A stretch of 64,000 nt of DNA. Source: Halictus rubicundus (taxonomy: Eukaryota > Arthropoda > Insecta > Hymenoptera > Halictidae). Shown piece by piece: positions 1 to 10,669 of this stretch (position 1 is its first letter; each line of letters starts with the position of its first letter). The position numbers and the translations under genes are program-made. The stretch covers positions 24,159,943 through 24,223,942 of the forward strand of contig NC_135150.1 of NCBI RefSeq assembly GCF_050948215.1, in the 5' to 3' direction. The notes under the pieces are model-generated. The model did not search any database, had not been told where the DNA came from, and saw only the letters and a list, made by a program, of their open reading frames with translations.

Positions 1-69
1 CCATATAAAATGCGCAGTCTAGTGATGACATTGACGAGGTCAATCTGTGAGCGCAGACGCGGATAATGG

Positions 70-280
70 ACCGAATTACTGAGGGGGTACCAATTACTGT
101 GTCTATATTAATTATACTTATTTTTACAGCATAATGAATATTAAAAAAGAGATTTATGACACATATATTAACTGATTTTAATGGAGAAAATTTAATGTCT
201 CTTTTTCAATATTCATTATGATTTAAAAATAAGTATAATTAATACAGGCACAGTAACTGGTGCTCCCACAGTAACTGGAT
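70..280. repeat. Foldback (long inverted repeat) element
   Basis: Two arms (about 70-152 and 198-280) are near-perfect reverse complements separated by a spacer of about 45 bp. Both arms share a long AT-rich block (TTAATTATACTTATTTTTA) and end in two direct copies of a motif like CCAGTTACTGTG. The architecture is that of a MITE or foldback transposon. No clear target duplication was found, so the superfamily is unassigned. Confidence 0.7.
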
Positions 281-1502
281 CGCTTACGCTAGTACACAAA
301 TCGTACAGCTTTCTAAGATTTCGTTCACTTGGAAAATAATGGATTGTAGTGGCAAGTTTCCCCGGGAAGAATCCTGTCTCGTAGTCCTTGCGGGACTCGG
401 TATCGTCCCGGTGGCTCTTAGGAGGATGTGAAGAGGTTCCGAAGGGACTGGAGGTCCCTCGGAAACCTTTGAGAAACTATCCAGACCCTGGAGACTGTAC
501 ACGGGAGCTCTTAAGAGACTGTACACGAGTAGAAGCCCTGGGATCCCCTTGGGAGACTGGCTGAAAGACGTTGAAGTCGTCTTTATAGTAATACTTGAAG
601 GAACATGGGGAGAACTGGTCAGTCTTCGGCATGACTGAACTACTTATTTGCACTCGTCTCTGCTTGCAATAAACTGTTCTTAAATATGCAACACCTTTAC
701 GAAAGTAGACGTAGTTCTTCAGTAACCATCCTGAAGACGTGGGCGATAAGTTGTTACGATTGCACACGTTCTGAACGAAACAAATACCGCTTAATATCTT
801 CAGGACTTCCGGAGCTTGATGAGGAAACCGACCATCGAAAACTGTAATATTCATAAAAATGTTTACGAAAAACAGCGAGAAAATCGTGCTAAAAATGTGA
901 AACACACGAACGATGCACAATGCATTCGGTTAATTTTTTTACCGTTCTGCTTCTGTGTTCCATTAGTCTCTCTTAAAAATGTGTCCAATGATAGCGAAGG
1001 AGTTAACTCTTTGCACTTGCAATGTACCGAGCACCAGCTGTGCCTGCATTTTGCATTCCTTGTAGCAACTCGAACTCCCAGCTGTGCTCCCATTGTGTAA
1101 CCTAATTGTCATGTCGTTAAAATGTTACTTCCACGTGAAAAACATTAACGGTGTCTCGACGACGTACAACAGGCGAGTTTCCCATTCGGCGTTTTAACAT
1201 TTGGAGGACTGCAAAGCAAAAACCAAAAGACTGCATAGAACAGGCAATGCTTGACATTACCCTCAATAAACAAATGTGTAACCGCGTAAAAAACTGCGAA
1301 ATACCCGGGTCGTACGTTTATCGCAGCGTAGGCAGTCAATCAATTTCATCACGGTGCCGTCAAATTAACACAAAGTCGCGGGACGGGCGAGCGATCAATT
1401 TAAAAAAATTCAATTTTCGCTCGGGATCAATGACCAAAGATAATGCTCCGTTTACAGTGCACAAAGACGAGAGTATGGCGGAAGGAGTTCATGAATGCTC
1501 CC

Positions 1503-1504
<2 letters not shown>
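281..1504. other. Unannotated stretch
   Basis: No gene or transposon was recognised. The short phrase GAGACTGTACACG occurs twice, around 490-530. Open frames here are short, overlap on both strands and show no domain. Confidence 0.5.
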
Positions 1505-1565
<61 letters not shown>

Positions 1566-1572
1566 CTCTCTC
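1505..1572. repeat. (CT)n microsatellite
   Basis: About 68 bp of uninterrupted CT dinucleotides apart from one G near 1563. Open frames through it encode Leu-Ser or Arg-Glu runs and are artefacts. Confidence 0.95.
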
Positions 1573-3568
1573 CGCGCACATCCCGCTCGAAATGAACCGC
1601 TTTGATGGATGTTCTTGGCCCGTAACGCACGCGAGAGAGCCCGGGCCAGCTCGCTCGCTCGCGCGCGAGAAATAGAAGCGTAAAACGGTGTGAATGGTCC
1701 GTTAATCAATCAACCGCGAAGGTCGATTAGGTTAATCAATCAAGGTGGGCCCCGTTCGGCCGGGGATCGTTCACTCGTTCGGATCGAATTAAATGTACCG
1801 CGAACCCTTTAACGACTATATTTACAACCGGTGCCGGACGACGCGACGGATCGCCTAATCGCGAGAGCCTGGTAACGCTTGTTCCATCCCGTGTGTACAC
1901 ACCGCGAGTCCTGGCCCACGTGCGATCGACCGTGCGGGTAATTGAAACCGGTCTCTCCGGCTCCGGCGACGATTCCGCCGTAGATTGAAGTTCCCCATCG
2001 GAGATCCCTATCTCCCAACTTCCCGGACCAGGAAAAACTAATTCGTCCGGGACCGGGAGAGCCGGACCCCACCCTCTCCTTCCTACGGTTTCGAGAAAAT
2101 TTCAAATTATCCGCGATCACCGAATAGCCGACGGTAATTGAAACCGATCCGACACTCCGACTCGGTTAGGCTTTCTCGCTCGCCTCGTCGACACGGGACG
2201 ACCGTGCGATCCTCTGACTGTCCGGTCCGCCCACGCTCGCCTGAATAGCTCTATTCTGAGGCCCCTTTTTCACATGGAATTCTTCCGAATCTCCAGAACG
2301 CGTGACTGTGTGCCTAGCTTCGAGAATGGTCAACATGCTCCTCCGTAGACTCGGTGAATATTTTTCACGGTGCTCAATCAGTCGAAACTGGATCGGTCTA
2401 TTCTGAATGACCAACTTTAAACAGCCGTAACTTTCGGGCCAGTCAATTCCTGACGTTAAAACCTGGAATCTTTGCATCTGCTCGTAAATATCTGCAGGCT
2501 CGTTTTCGAAAAAGTGAAAAATTTCTGGGCCTCGTAAGCGAAGTTCAACCGCGGATTTATAAAAGTGAAAATAGCCATTTGAAAATACTGTTCCATTCCA
2601 TTCCATTCCAGAATCATTCGGAAAAGAAGTTAATGTCTATCTAGCTCCTGCAATTGATAAAACTCCGCAGTCCAGTGATTACCCGTTTATTCTGGCTACT
2701 GAAAAATCAAAGAAAATCCGTAGTCCACTTATAAATCCAGTGATACGAACGTCGTTTCTCGCAAACGAAAAAACAATAGTGAAGGCTAGAGTCAGTGCAC
2801 TGGCATTACCCGAACGACGCAGTTAGCCGAATCGTGCCGTCCCGGATAAATGTCGTCCCGTTGCAGTTTCGTTTGCATCGTTCGCAACATTGTCGTTTAA
2901 GTGGCCGGTGCCAGTGTCGTTTAACATCGCGGGTGGGACGAACGTGTCGGGCCAAGGGGTGGCTAATGCAAATCGAATTGGTAAACCGGCTAAAGCGCGA
3001 AACAGAGGAACAGAGGTGGAGGAGGAAGACGAAGAAGAAGGAGAAGAAACGACGAGGCAGACCGTCTTCGGCTGCCGGCCGAGTGCAGATTGCAACGCGT
3101 TGTCGTTGCAGCTGTGCACCGCTGCACCTCCGCGCTGCGTTAGGAATAGCTCCCCCCGGTAATTTCGTCCAATGGACTGCGCTCTTTCGCTTCGACCCCA
3201 GGAACAAAGAGGACAGGGAAAGAGTGTTGAATTGCAACGTTACATCACCGGTTACTTAACCGTGGACACGCGCACGACCACGTTCGCCCGACCGCCGATG
3301 GACATTCTTACTTTCGAATTCGACGGAAAACCCTCTTTCCATCCACCCTCTTCGTCTTCCCTGTCATCGACCTCTTACAGCGCCCTGTAGCTCTATTGTT
3401 TAGTATTCTATCGCATGCTGGACCACCATTGCCGATTGCCACGGCGAAGCTCATAAGAGACACGCAAAAGCAGAATTTATTTTTTAATGGCACGCGGATA
3501 GGAACAACAGGAAATTTATCGTAACTCCTACTTTATTAAATTTTACACGGACCTTGAAGATCTTAGGT
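1573..3568. other. Unannotated stretch, mostly moderate to high GC
   Basis: No recognisable gene. There is a TTCCA pentamer run near 2588-2609 and a purine-rich block near 3005-3060 that creates Glu/Lys-rich frames. A plus-strand frame of 154 codons (2795-3259) and its minus-strand mirror are both open, which is typical of GC-rich non-coding DNA. Confidence 0.5.
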
Positions 3569-3572
3569 TTAA

Positions 3573-3923
3573 CCCTTTCTAGGCGAAGCTGTTTTAACGC
3601 TAGAACTACCGGATGAGTCGAAATGACTTGCAGATAATTCATTCTTTTGGAAGTATTGAAATCATAAATATGGTTTGATGAGACAATTTTTTAACGAACT
3701 TCTCTATCGAAGTAGGTATTTAAACACAGCTGGTACGAAATGTAAACAAATGCAATTTTTATGTCATTATAAGGCAATGTGTGCCAGTTGCATCTGGAAG
3801 TTGACCCAATACGAACAAAATTCATAGAATACTTAATTTATTAGATACCGATTGAGTAATGTAAAAAGTAGTTTGAATAATGGTTTTAGCTTCACCTCTG
3901 AGTCGCCATTCGAGGGCAAAGGG
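3573..3923 (+). mobile_element. TTAA-flanked MITE, family B (diverged)
   Basis: TTAA at 3569-3572 and 3924-3927 flank ends reading CCCTTTCTAGGCGAAGC on the left and, on the right, the complement of CCCTTTGCCCTCGAATGGCG. Both match the family B ends (CCCTTTGCACTCGA...). A TTAA followed by a family C-like end (GCTAGAACTACCGG, from 3598) lies inside and suggests a nested fragment. TTAA duplication with CCC ends is the piggyBac signature. The class call is by analogy because no transposase is present. Confidence 0.6.
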
Positions 3924-4128
3924 TTAATAAAAAATTTGGTTTACTTTAACAGACTGCAACAGAAATTGATTTTCAAACATTGAAATCACTGAAGATTGCC
4001 ACGTGCAAAATTCCCACATTTTACTTTGTGGTAAACAATTAAAAATTGTCAATTTAGTTTCCTAATAAATCCATTTTATTGCACATCGGTAGCCTATGGA
4101 TTCCAAAGAATAAAAATTGTCCATTTCA

Positions 4129-4300
4129 TATTGGGTTGGAACGAAAGTTCGTAGCGTTTTTAAATGAAAATTCAAAGATAAAATTCAGATATTTATTCAT
4201 AGGTTTATCTAATAACAATGATAGGTTGTCTCGAAAATGGCAAAAAGTAATAGAAGAGAATGGAAAATATCGATTCTTCGACTCGTAAGTTTTTAAGTGT
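4129..4300 (+). mobile_element. Internally deleted mariner remnant
   Basis: A mariner-like terminal sequence (TTGGGTTGGAACGAAAGTTC, from about 4132) is followed within 100 bp by a reading frame ending in a mariner transposase C-terminus: residues RKWQKVIEENGKY then a stop at about 4286-4288. Mariner transposases commonly end in a RWQKV..NG.Y motif. The catalytic core is absent and no opposite terminal repeat was seen, so this is a deletion derivative truncated at its far end. It is a different lineage from the mariner at 18800. Confidence 0.5.
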
Positions 4301-4399
4301 CAGATTTTAAATGCTACAATGACGCGTAATCAATAAAATTCAAGTCATTCAAAACAATCTTTATTCATCTCAGAAGTAGTATAATTCTGATTACAATAT

Positions 4400-4457
4400 T
4401 TATATTAATCGGTCGCACATCGGTGGTGCTTGAGAGGCACACTTGGAGCGTTAAGGG
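4400..4457 (-). mobile_element. Partial end of another TTAA-type MITE
   Basis: Read on the minus strand from the TTAA at 4458-4461, the sequence begins CCCTTAACGCTCCAAGTGTG and then holds a short palindrome (GTGC...GCAC). This resembles the ends of the TTAA elements nearby. The other end was not found. The TTAA is shared with the neighbouring element at 4462. Confidence 0.4.
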
Positions 4458-4461
4458 TTAA

Positions 4462-4687
4462 CCCTTTGCACTCGAGTGGTGACTCTGAAGCACCACTAGA
4501 AATTATTGTGGCATTATTTCAAAGAAATTACAAAAAATATTACAAAATTTGTACTTAATAGATTACTAAACATTTAAATATCGTATGTAGAAATCGGATC
4601 GGTTTCGTGTATACGAATAACATGAAAACATTGCAAGACGCAAGAAAAATTTGGTTTCAGATTGAAAATAGCGCCGAGTGCAAAGGG
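4462..4687 (+). mobile_element. TTAA-flanked MITE, family B (short subtype)
   Basis: Perfect TTAA at 4458-4461 and 4688-4691. Left end CCCTTTGCACTCGAGTGG; right end is the complement of CCCTTTGCACTCGGCGC. It is 226 bp and AT-rich inside. It is clearly homologous to the nested copy at 34417-34659 (same GTGGTGACTCTGAAGCACC block), which defines a subtype distinct from the 240-255 bp copies. Confidence 0.8.
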
Positions 4688-4691
4688 TTAA

Positions 4692-5591
4692 CATCTCCAG
4701 TACTTTGAATTGTGGTTACCCATTTTCGTCATAAATTCATAAAATCCTCTACTTATAAATATATGAATATAAACATAGTTTCCGGCATAAATCAAGTCCA
4801 CATTCTATGGGGCAATGTATGGTTCCTATGGATGGTGGTGGGGCACCGTGGGCCTTCCGGGAGGGGATTCAGGACAACGCAGATCTATCCGAACAGCGAT
4901 GTCCTTCTCCCAGCTCGACAGCAACCGGGAAGTCTCGGCTTTCTCCCTCCCCAGATCCACGGTGACTCACGTGGATAGCTCGCAGCCGCATATCCGGCTC
5001 AGCACGCCCCCGCGGTTCTCGATTTCTTGAAACGGGAGACGACTTTTTGCCGCATGGGCCTCGGCCGACCGGCCGGCGAAAGTGCATGTGCAGCATGCAC
5101 GCACCTATACCTCCTACAGCCGACTTTCCTCGCCTCGACCAGCTCGGATCCAGTGCGCTGCTTATGCAATCATACGTCGGGGAAGTCTTCCTGGCCCGAT
5201 CATTTCGTTGCGATCGAATCAGGGAGATTGTCGACTGAACCTGGTCCAGGATTAGCGACTGCTTATTAGCACTTTCACTGTCTTGAAGAAGGAGGGTTTC
5301 GTGTCCTTTGTGCACTGAACCACCTGGTGATTGATAACATATGCACGAGATTCGTTCAGGTTGGAGGTAGATCGTTTCTGGTGGAGCAGTTAGGTTGGTG
5401 CGAGTTCGAGGATTAGATCTATTTTGAGAAATTTGCGTCTTCACCAAAAATGATCTATGATCGGATTCAACTTGTTTCTTTCTTTGCTGCCAGAGTCACG
5501 GATAAGTGACGCCCACAACCTCGCGGTTCGCTTAACAGTGTGACTGCCAAACTAGAAGCCTCAAAAATTCCATAAAATCAAAGTAAGTTGT
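4692..5591. other. Unannotated stretch
   Basis: GC-rich from about 4840 to 5160. A 192-codon minus-strand frame (4869-5447) has overlapping plus-strand frames and no recognisable domain, so I do not call it. Confidence 0.45.
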
Positions 5592-5595
5592 TTAA

Positions 5596-5811
5596 CACTG
5601 GATTTACGGGACCCGTTAAATTATGGCTTCTAATATTTTTAAATTGCGAATATTGAGATTGTAAAGATGCATCCATGAGCAATCATTTAACAAATTGATT
5701 TCTTTGGGTATATATTAACAAAAAAGTGGCTACAAACTTTGATCGATACATTCATGTTATTTTTATAAAGTAATGCAAAATAGTCATTTTTAGTGCTCCG
5801 TAAACCTAGTG
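5596..5811 (+). mobile_element. TTAA-flanked MITE, family D
   Basis: TTAA at 5592-5595 and 5812-5815. Ends CACTGGATTTACGGGACC and complement CACTAGGTTTACGGAGCAC. 216 bp. Collinear with the copy at 22852-23066 along its whole length (shared blocks TTCTAATATTTTTAAAT and TTTCTTTGGGTAT). It sits inside repeat T, whose second copy at 13669 looks like the empty site. Confidence 0.8.
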
Positions 5812-5945
5812 TTAATGAAATAAAAATTGAAAAAATTAAATGTATGATGTTCGGTAGTCCTCCATCTTTCTTGCATTTTACAGATCCTAATAAAATTTGG
5901 TGCGATGAATATATTAACGTAAAAATTCGTATTAAAACCTGGACA
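5812..5945 (+). repeat. Dispersed repeat T, copy 1
   Basis: Shares about 130 bp with 13669-13774, including AATTAAATGTATGAT, AGTCCTCCA and GAATATATTAACGTAAAAAT. No terminal repeats seen; class unknown. Confidence 0.65.
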
Positions 5946-5981
5946 AATAATTCCGTCAACAAGATAGTCAAATTTGATATA

Positions 5982-6183
5982 CAGTGAATTCTCGATGTAT
6001 GTCAACAACATACCAGCGACATATATCGCCCAGGAGACATACCCAGACCGTATTATATTTAGACTCCTCGGCATCCGAGGCCTCTCGAGCTTTGTGCCCT
6101 CACAGGGTACACCCCGCGGTAGTGGGGATAATTTCGCGACGTTTATCATCGAGGTCTCGGCGACATATATAGAGAAATCACTG
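5982..6183 (+). mobile_element. TA-flanked MITE, family A
   Basis: TA at 5980-5981 and 6184-6185 flank inverted ends CAGTGAATTCTCGATGTATG and complement CAGTGATTTCTCTATATATG. 202 bp. The interior carries a block shared by all family copies (GGTAGTGGGGATAATTTCGC and relatives). TA duplication with CAGTG ends suggests the Tc1/mariner/pogo group. No coding sequence remains. Confidence 0.8.
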
Positions 6184-6185
6184 TA

Positions 6186-6708
6186 CTTTGTTGCGTATAT
6201 AATATTCGGAAACTCCACGATTTCCTTCTACTGAATTGTTTTTTAATTCACGAAGTGTTGCGGACGTGTTAAGCTCGAACCAATCTTCCCCTGAAGAGTA
6301 GACCAAGAAAAGTGCGATCGAGAGTACGTTGAAGATGCTCGAAGCGTGCGAATCGTGGTAATAAGCCGTGGAACCAATTATTGCCTGGCTGATGAGCGAG
6401 AATGGTTGGACGAAGGACAACACGTTGGGGCCATAGATCAAGCAATCACTCAGGTGGTCATGTGGCGACGACTCCTCCATTTAGGGTAGGCAGGAGGTTT
6501 CGTACACCACCTCCGCAAGCCACGTCAGACGAGCGGTGGATCCTAATGTTTCTAGGTTTGCTCGATCCTCGATCAGACTGTTCCACTGGCAACCGCCGGC
6601 ACAATATCACCGAGTCACGTGTACACGTTGCGGTGCTGGTGCACTGTGTACCCGCAGGATGACACTTGCAATTAAGTCCACTCTCTCGCCAGCCACGTAT
6701 GCATCATG
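6186..6708. other. Unannotated stretch
   Basis: Mixed composition with no recognisable gene or repeat. Confidence 0.4.
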
Positions 6709-6778
<70 letters not shown>

Positions 6779-6785
6779 TCTCTCT
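6709..6785. repeat. (CT)n microsatellite
   Basis: About 77 bp of CT dinucleotides with one interrupting A near 6773. Confidence 0.95.
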
Positions 6786-7189
6786 TGCTGCTGCTAGGAA
6801 GTAATAGAGTAAAATGTCCGGCAGTTGGCACTGTGTCAATAGACGGCAGCCTTTTGAACTTGGCCGGCGCGCGGAATCTCTGGTTCGGTGTTTGCATTGT
6901 TATTAATTATGTCAATACCCCTCTCGTCGGAACGGCGGAAATATTTATTAGGATCTGGACAGACCTGCGGAGACAAAGTATTCGATGGAGCAGCGGGTTC
7001 TGCATGAGATGCATGATGAAGGATGCACGAACTCCGCTGAATTTTTGATTTAATCCTTAAATGGACTTCCGAAAGGAATTTCGGGGAAGAATGGTCCATG
7101 GGAATTTACTCTGAAATGTACGACGAGATCGTATTTGCTATAGCTTCGAGCAGGTAGGTCGACGCGCCTCACGTAGTTGTTCCTGCATT

Positions 7190-7663
7190 TGAAGAATGAT
7201 TTTGAATATTGCAAAGAAAATTTGATTATCATTTGCCAGTTCGGTGAAAATCTACTCTGAATAAATTAAGTGTGCCGTTCATGTCTGTTCCAAGATCAAC
7301 CCGATCTCCTACAGTTTCTAATATCGCAAAGCAAAATTGTCTTTCTTTTTCGAATGACTTTTAATATTGCACAGAAAATTTGATTATCATTTGCCAGTTC
7401 GGTGAAAATCAACTCTGAATAAATTAAGTGTGCCGTTCATGTCTGTTCCAAGATCAACCCGATCTCCTACAGTTTCTAATATCGCAAAGCAAAATTGTCT
7501 TTCTTTTTCGAATGACTTTTAATATTGCACAGAGAATTTGATTATCATTTGCCAGTTCGGTGAAAATCATCTCTGAATAAATTAAGTGTGCCGTTCATGT
7601 CTGTTCCAAGATCAACCCGATCTCCTACAGTTTCTAATATCGCAAAGCAAAATCGTCTTTCAT
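7190..7663. repeat. Tandem repeat, 3 x 158 bp
   Basis: The phrase GATTATCATTTGCCAGTTCG starts at 7224, 7382 and 7540, exactly 158 bp apart. The rest of the unit (TTAAGTGTGCCGTTCATGTC, GATCAACCCGATCTCC) is nearly identical between copies. No frame stays open across units, so it is a minisatellite-scale duplication and not a coding repeat. Confidence 0.9.
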
Positions 7664-10436
7664 TTTCCAATTCGACGAAACCCACCCTTCGACAAATTAA
7701 GCAGCCTGTGGCCCTTTTTTAAATTGTCAAAGTCCACCGACGGATTAATTAAATTATTTCCCATGAAAAACGATATCCATCTGAATGTAATCGAGATTCG
7801 AGCACCGATTAGTCGATGTTCGGTCGCACATTAAAAACCGCTTCCGATCCGGCCAGCGAATCACGGGCTAAAAGTATATTTGTTGTCGAACGAGCGAGTA
7901 ATGATTTCGTTTAGAAACTGTCTCTCCGCTATTGTCTGCGGGAAAAGAGCCAATTGGAAAATCGAAGTTAAGACGATTACACCGGTCCCGCTATTACCCA
8001 CGCCCGATCGGTCAGAACGATTTACCTAGAACCGGCAGCAGTTTAATAGATTTTGGCTGTTCTCCAGTGAAATCGGTTATCGATCCAACGGGGTGGGGAG
8101 GGGGCCGAGGATTGGTAATTTCGGCACGGTGTATCGACTCGCGATTAAAAGAGCAACGATTACTCCGGGACTCGGATATTCCCCCGGACAGCTTTATTTT
8201 TTCGTACACGAGAAAACGCGAAATCGCTCCGAACTAGAGTATCGGCTCTCGTCGTTTCGTCAGTTTATTAAGCCGCGTTCGCGTGGGGCCACGCTTTGTC
8301 CGTGGCAATGAATCGGAGTGATACTCGCGGCGATTTTAATCGAAATAAAACACGCCGGAGTGCACGTGTTTAGCACTCGACCGGTCGCTTTGCGGGTGCA
8401 ACTGGAAATCTCCTTTTTTTCGGGAGAAATTGCTTCCTGTTTATGAATTCCCATTGGCTTCGAAAAAGCGTTTCCAATCTTCGAAATGTCGTTTGAGCTG
8501 TTATGGTTCACGTAAAAAAAATCGTACTGCGCTGAACCTGCACGCATTTTCAAGCTTGAACCCTCCAGCTTTATACCCCGTCATTCACTTTTTCGTAAAA
8601 AATTGTTGTATCACATAGCAAGTGGAAAATTGAAGATACGATTTTTCTCGAAAATGCTGCAAATTTAAACATCTGCAAAATCGTCGGGAAATCTTTTTCG
8701 TGACTGAATCTTCCACGGATTCGAAGATTGAAGCTTCCTCTTTAAAATGAGACCTGAAAATTTGATCTACGATTTTTTTAAAATTTTGTACGGCGATCAC
8801 ACTACCCAGTTGTTCTTCATTTTGAGGGATCGTTGTAAAAGGGAAGCTCCAGTTTTGAGATTAAAATGCGTTCTCGATTGTTCTTGCTGGAAGTGTAACG
8901 TTCAATTGTTTGAGCGCCGCAGTGCATCCGTGAACCAGAAATTCTTGTTTTACAATTTCGTTATTTATCGATTCGCGAACCGGTTTGCAACATTTCCTCT
9001 CCTGGCAATAATTCCCCAGCAGATAAAGGGTTACACGTTCGTTCAAAACGCATGTTTACTGGAAAAATTCGGTATTCGCAAAGCGGAAGACAATATTTCC
9101 CTCGAATGGATATGCATCGAGGATTATTTACGCTCGCTAAATTTAATTCGACTCGATATTGTATAAGCGATTCAATTGAACGCAGCGGAGAAGATATTAA
9201 CACATAAATTCGTGAAAATTCGCAGAACGCGAATCGCGCTAAAATTAAGTAACAAATTACAATTTCCTTTCACGGGAAAGTTCAAGACGCGTTTTACAGA
9301 ATATATTAAAAATGGGCAAACGAACGTAATCGTTGCGGTGCCATTTCTTTCGCGAATCAGAGACAACAAGCATTGCCGGAACAGCAAATTCGGACGCAGA
9401 GAATGTCGAAACAGCCCCGAACATGTTCCGGCTGTTGTATATTTTTTTAATTAACCCAACAAGCCCGGCAACATGTTACTGTACCGGGGAAGACAATGGC
9501 GTCCGGCCGTCCTAAATCATTCCCATTGTAAAATTTAATTACGTTTTCGGTAATCGGCAGCTGGAATCGATTGTCGCCGGCGCACAATGTAATTTACAAA
9601 CCTAATCGCCTGTTGCGGTCCGCGCGTAAGGCATATAATACCCGGTTTGCCGACCGCATTGCCGTATTTGATAAAGTTCGCATTAACGCGTCCATTAATG
9701 CGAATCGGCGCGCGATCGCGACGCGACGCGACGATACAATTGGTCCGGCAGATCGTTCTGGATCGTTGTTACAGTGTCCGCGTGTCCGGATCGTTCGTCA
9801 ACGTCGACATCGGCCACGATTCCTAGACAAACGAACGCGAAATGGATTCTGGGAACGCGTCGCCGACAACTATTCGGCTCGCGATACTTCTTCTTCTTCT
9901 TCTTTCGCTGCTCAACGTTAAATGGACGAGGTGGTCATTAGCGGCGGTGTTTCTTGGACCTGCAGTTCGATCCGCGCTGTTTCTATACTGTTTAAATATT
10001 GTTCCTACTTGCAATTCGTCAATACTTCTTTAATTCGTCAGCCATCGGTGAATGGTTAATATTTTTTCCAAACTCTGCGATTCTCGATTGCTTAAGCAAT
10101 TTTTCGATGGCAATAACGGCTGTTCCCAATAATTTCTTTTGCAATCGTTACTTGCAGGATTATTTTGTAAGTGTGAGATTAATAGGTCGTCGCTTACGTG
10201 ACAGAATACGCAGGAAAGCAGCACACGAAACATAGTTTATTGTAGAAAAAGAAGGGAGCGCGACGCGACACAAGTGTACACCCGGCAAGAAACCATAACA
10301 TACAAAACATTGTAAACAAATCGCACGCACCAATTACACGATCGAGAATCGATATGAGGGCGCAACGATCGCATTAATCTGAAAGATTAATTCCCTAAGC
10401 TTATTCTCGGTATAAAATCATTAATAGACTTCTTTT
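7664..10436. other. Unannotated stretch
   Basis: Inspected on both strands. It has alternating GC-rich (8.0-8.3 and 9.6-9.9 kb) and AT-rich blocks and only short overlapping frames. No transposon ends recognised. Confidence 0.5.
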
Positions 10437-10669
10437 TAGTGTCGTCAGATTAAGACTTGTCTCCCACTCTATCCTTCCCCTTCTACGACGCTATTCCCCC
10501 ACTTTCCGGCGCCGAGCATCCCCACTCCGCCGCCAGGGACCGGTCACGTGACGCGATGCGCGCACCCAATTCGCGTTGCGTCTGCGTCTGCGTGGTGACT
10601 CGCGCGATAGTGGCAGAGAGAGGGTAACCGTATTCCCCTAAATTCGAGTCAATTCCCCTGATCTGACTG
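10437..10669 (+). mobile_element. hAT-type MITE, decayed copy
   Basis: Homologous to the intact element at 17494-17680: left end TAGTGTCGTCAGATTAAGAC against CAGTGTCGCCAGATCAAGAC, then a shared TTCCCCTTCTAC and GGTCACGTGACGC core. The right terminal repeat has lost about 5 bp. The flanks CTTCTTTT and CTTCTGGA share their first five bases, consistent with a decayed 8-bp target duplication. 233 bp; no coding capacity. Confidence 0.7.

Noticed and set aside
4869..5447. 192-codon minus-strand frame
   Set aside because: No recognisable domain and overlapping plus-strand frames in a GC-rich block.
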